The notes beneath the pieces are model-generated. The model was not told the origin of the DNA and made no database searches. It saw only the letters and a program-made list of their open reading frames with translations. 64,000 nucleotides of DNA. Source: Prorocentrum cordatum. Lineage: Eukaryota > Sar > Dinophyceae > Prorocentrales > Prorocentraceae. The DNA is taken from contig CAUYUJ010003880.1 of assembly GCA_963575745.1 (NCBI GenBank), positions 250,001 through 314,000 on the forward strand, read 5' to 3'. This document shows, in pieces, positions 62,275 to 64,000 of this stretch (the first letter of the stretch is position 1; every line of letters starts with the position of its first letter). A program made the translations under genes and the position numbers.

Positions 62275-63835
62275 GGGAGGCCTCTAAAGATCGAGGTCGG
62301 TTCGGGAAGGGTACCCTCGTGTTCTTCGTGTTTGTTGGATTTTTGTGCATCTTGGGCGAGGGTACCCTGGAGTGTCCTTCATTTGGTCTGGCGGAGGGTC
62401 TCGTGTTCTTGAAGGCTGTCCTTCTGTCCTAGGTCTGGCTGGCTGTAGCCAGTGCCGAGAGGATGGAGTCTCTTGGGCTTGCTTAAGGGATCCGCCCTCT
62501 GGGAGAAGCCTTGACCAATGCCTGGGTCGCCTCCTTGTCATTGGTCTGGTCAGGGCGTCCCTCCTCCTCACAGTTGTGCCAGCATTGGTTCTTATGTCAT
62601 GGGAGGCAGGGTCGGTGTGATCACTGGCAGGGACGTCAACTCCGCCCAGGAAGGCTAGGATTCGCGATCGGGGGCCTGTCGCCAGTTCGTCAACGAGCTA
62701 TAGCACCGACAGGTTAACATTTCCCCCCCCTTCCCCCGTAACAGTTCCCCTCACCTCTGGGGTCCGTTTCGATCCGATCGATCACGCATTGAGGATCGTA
62801 GATGAGGGAGATAGGTGAGGAGGATCGATGTTATCGAGGTTCGAGGTTTACGAGGCTCGAGGTTCTTCGATCGAGGATGGAAGTGAACGCATCCATTACT
62901 TTATACATTATTAGCAGTGCCGCCTCCTCCCCTTCAGTCAGAGTGCCAGATCTCAGGTTTGTTTATCAATCCCCGCAGTTTTCAATGGTGTCGGCGTTCA
63001 TGGCCTGCTATCGGGGGTCTTTGCTAACAACGGTGGTTCTGAGACGAAGACTTGCCCCCTGCGGGAGGCTCGTAACCTCTCGGGCCGCGCATTGAACACA
63101 ACACATCGTCGGGTGTCTGGGCAGGGTCCAGTTCGAGGATCGAGGACTGAGCGATAGGATCGTAAGCGAGGATTGAAGGTCTTTTCCAGCTGCTGCCGAT
63201 CCGACAAGTTGTCGCTGCTAACCTTTCCGACGCACGCACTGATTCGACCTCATTTACCGATCCCATGCTGACTGATTGTCTCGCTATTGCTATGCTGAGG
63301 CAGGTTTTGATGTTTACTATTTGTGGCCCAAGGGGGGCGAGTTGCGCGCCCCGCGGCCGTCCAGCAACGAACATCAGGATGAAGAAGCCAGCCCTGGGGA
63401 ATCGTCACTTCATCCCTCCCTCCCTCCCTCCGTCCCTCCTTCCCTCTCCTCATCCTTATCCTGCTTCCCCCCCCGACGTGCCAGTTGCCGCTGCCCCTGC
63501 CCCTATTCGAGCGTCGCAGTTCCTTCACACCGGGCGGTTTTCGCTCTCCCCCCGGGGCTCTCGCAGATCGATTCGGCCCGAGACACGCGATTGAGTCTGG
63601 GGTTCTGGTCGTGGTGTGTTTGTCCGCACTTCGGGCTCGCCTGCGGCTCCTGGTGGACGCCTCGGAGCTGCATATCGGTGTCCGGCTGTCGCCCGCGACG
63701 CCCTGGGAGATGTGTGCAACCTGGGAGGGCGGCCGTCCCGCAGCGACGGTGCAGACGAGCTAGGGGGCGGCGCCCGGCGGGCCCTCATGTGGCTCTTCAT
63801 CTGCTTCTTCTTCTTCTCCGACTTCTTTGTTCTCG
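62275..63835. other. No recognisable gene
   Basis: About 1.5 kb without recognisable coding or RNA features. Small GAGGATCG / TCGAGGTT repeats near 62780-62880. Confidence 0.45.
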
Positions 63836-63955
63836 CAGGCACCTCCCAAGTGCCTTTCCTGGGCGCCTGGGCCGCACGCAGGCACCTCGCAAGTGCCTTC
63901 CCAGAGCTGCCCGCAGGCACCTCCCAGGTGCTTTCCTGGGCCGCCCGCAGGCACT
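63836..63955. repeat. About 35-bp tandem repeat, three units
   Basis: GCAGGCACCTCCCAAGTGCC then TTTCCTGGGC recurs three times with small changes, then a fourth partial unit. Confidence 0.8.
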
Positions 63956-64000
63956 GCACCATCTCTGTTTCTTCCTCCTTCTCCTCTCCTCCTCCTTGAA

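Overview
This window is nuclear DNA from a dinoflagellate; I cannot name the species. The main evidence is an exact 22-nt dinoflagellate spliced-leader (SL) sequence at 59645-59666 and several degenerate SL relics. Supporting signs are decayed retroelement pol genes of types common in dinoflagellate genomes, a (CCCTAAA)n-type interstitial telomere motif at 53656, very low gene density, and a large load of microsatellites and foldback elements. There is no bacterial-style operon and I found no tRNA or rRNA gene.

Layout. From 1 to 8 kb the window is simple repeats (a 1.1 kb GAT tract, TCC tracts), foldbacks and an 83-bp minisatellite. At 8.1-10.0 kb (+) lies a decayed retroelement (reverse transcriptase motif C followed by RNase H). 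From 11 to 23 kb there are tandem repeats, TIR elements and a 90-bp satellite (18880-20232), with a GC-rich block at 16.3-18.7 kb. At 23.4-27.6 kb (+) a multi-exon gene of a transposon-like family has introns full of repeats. At 31.8-34.1 kb (+) is a second decayed pol (RT C-terminus, Cys/His finger, RNase H, zinc ribbon). At 38.5-40.0 kb an AT-rich MITE abuts a gene for a zinc-knuckle/PD-(D/E)XK-like retroelement C-terminus. From 41.4 to 52 kb there is a minus-strand cluster of five unusual genes (A to E), including a KDZ-like transposase pseudogene and a P-loop helicase-like pseudogene. Several of these genes share duplicated 5' and 3' flanking cassettes, and three have SL-like relics at their 5' ends. 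At 57.2-58.1 kb (+) is a 5'-truncated LINE with an 18-bp target-site duplication. At 59.6-61.3 kb (+) is a processed retrogene with the full SL at its 5' end, an A-rich tail and a perfect 17-bp target-site duplication, inserted into a foldback element. It encodes a HET-like domain followed by leucine-rich repeats.

How the parts relate. The window records mobile DNA activity more than ordinary cellular function. It holds LINE insertion, SL-mRNA retroposition (probably using LINE machinery), DNA transposition (KDZ-like, MITE/TIR families) and satellite growth. Nearly every protein-coding locus carries frameshifts or stops. Some of these fall in homopolymers and could be sequence errors.

Family names come from motif recognition by eye. 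Frames and splice sites were worked out by hand and no database search was run. The long open frames in GC-rich or tandem-repeat DNA are not counted as genes.
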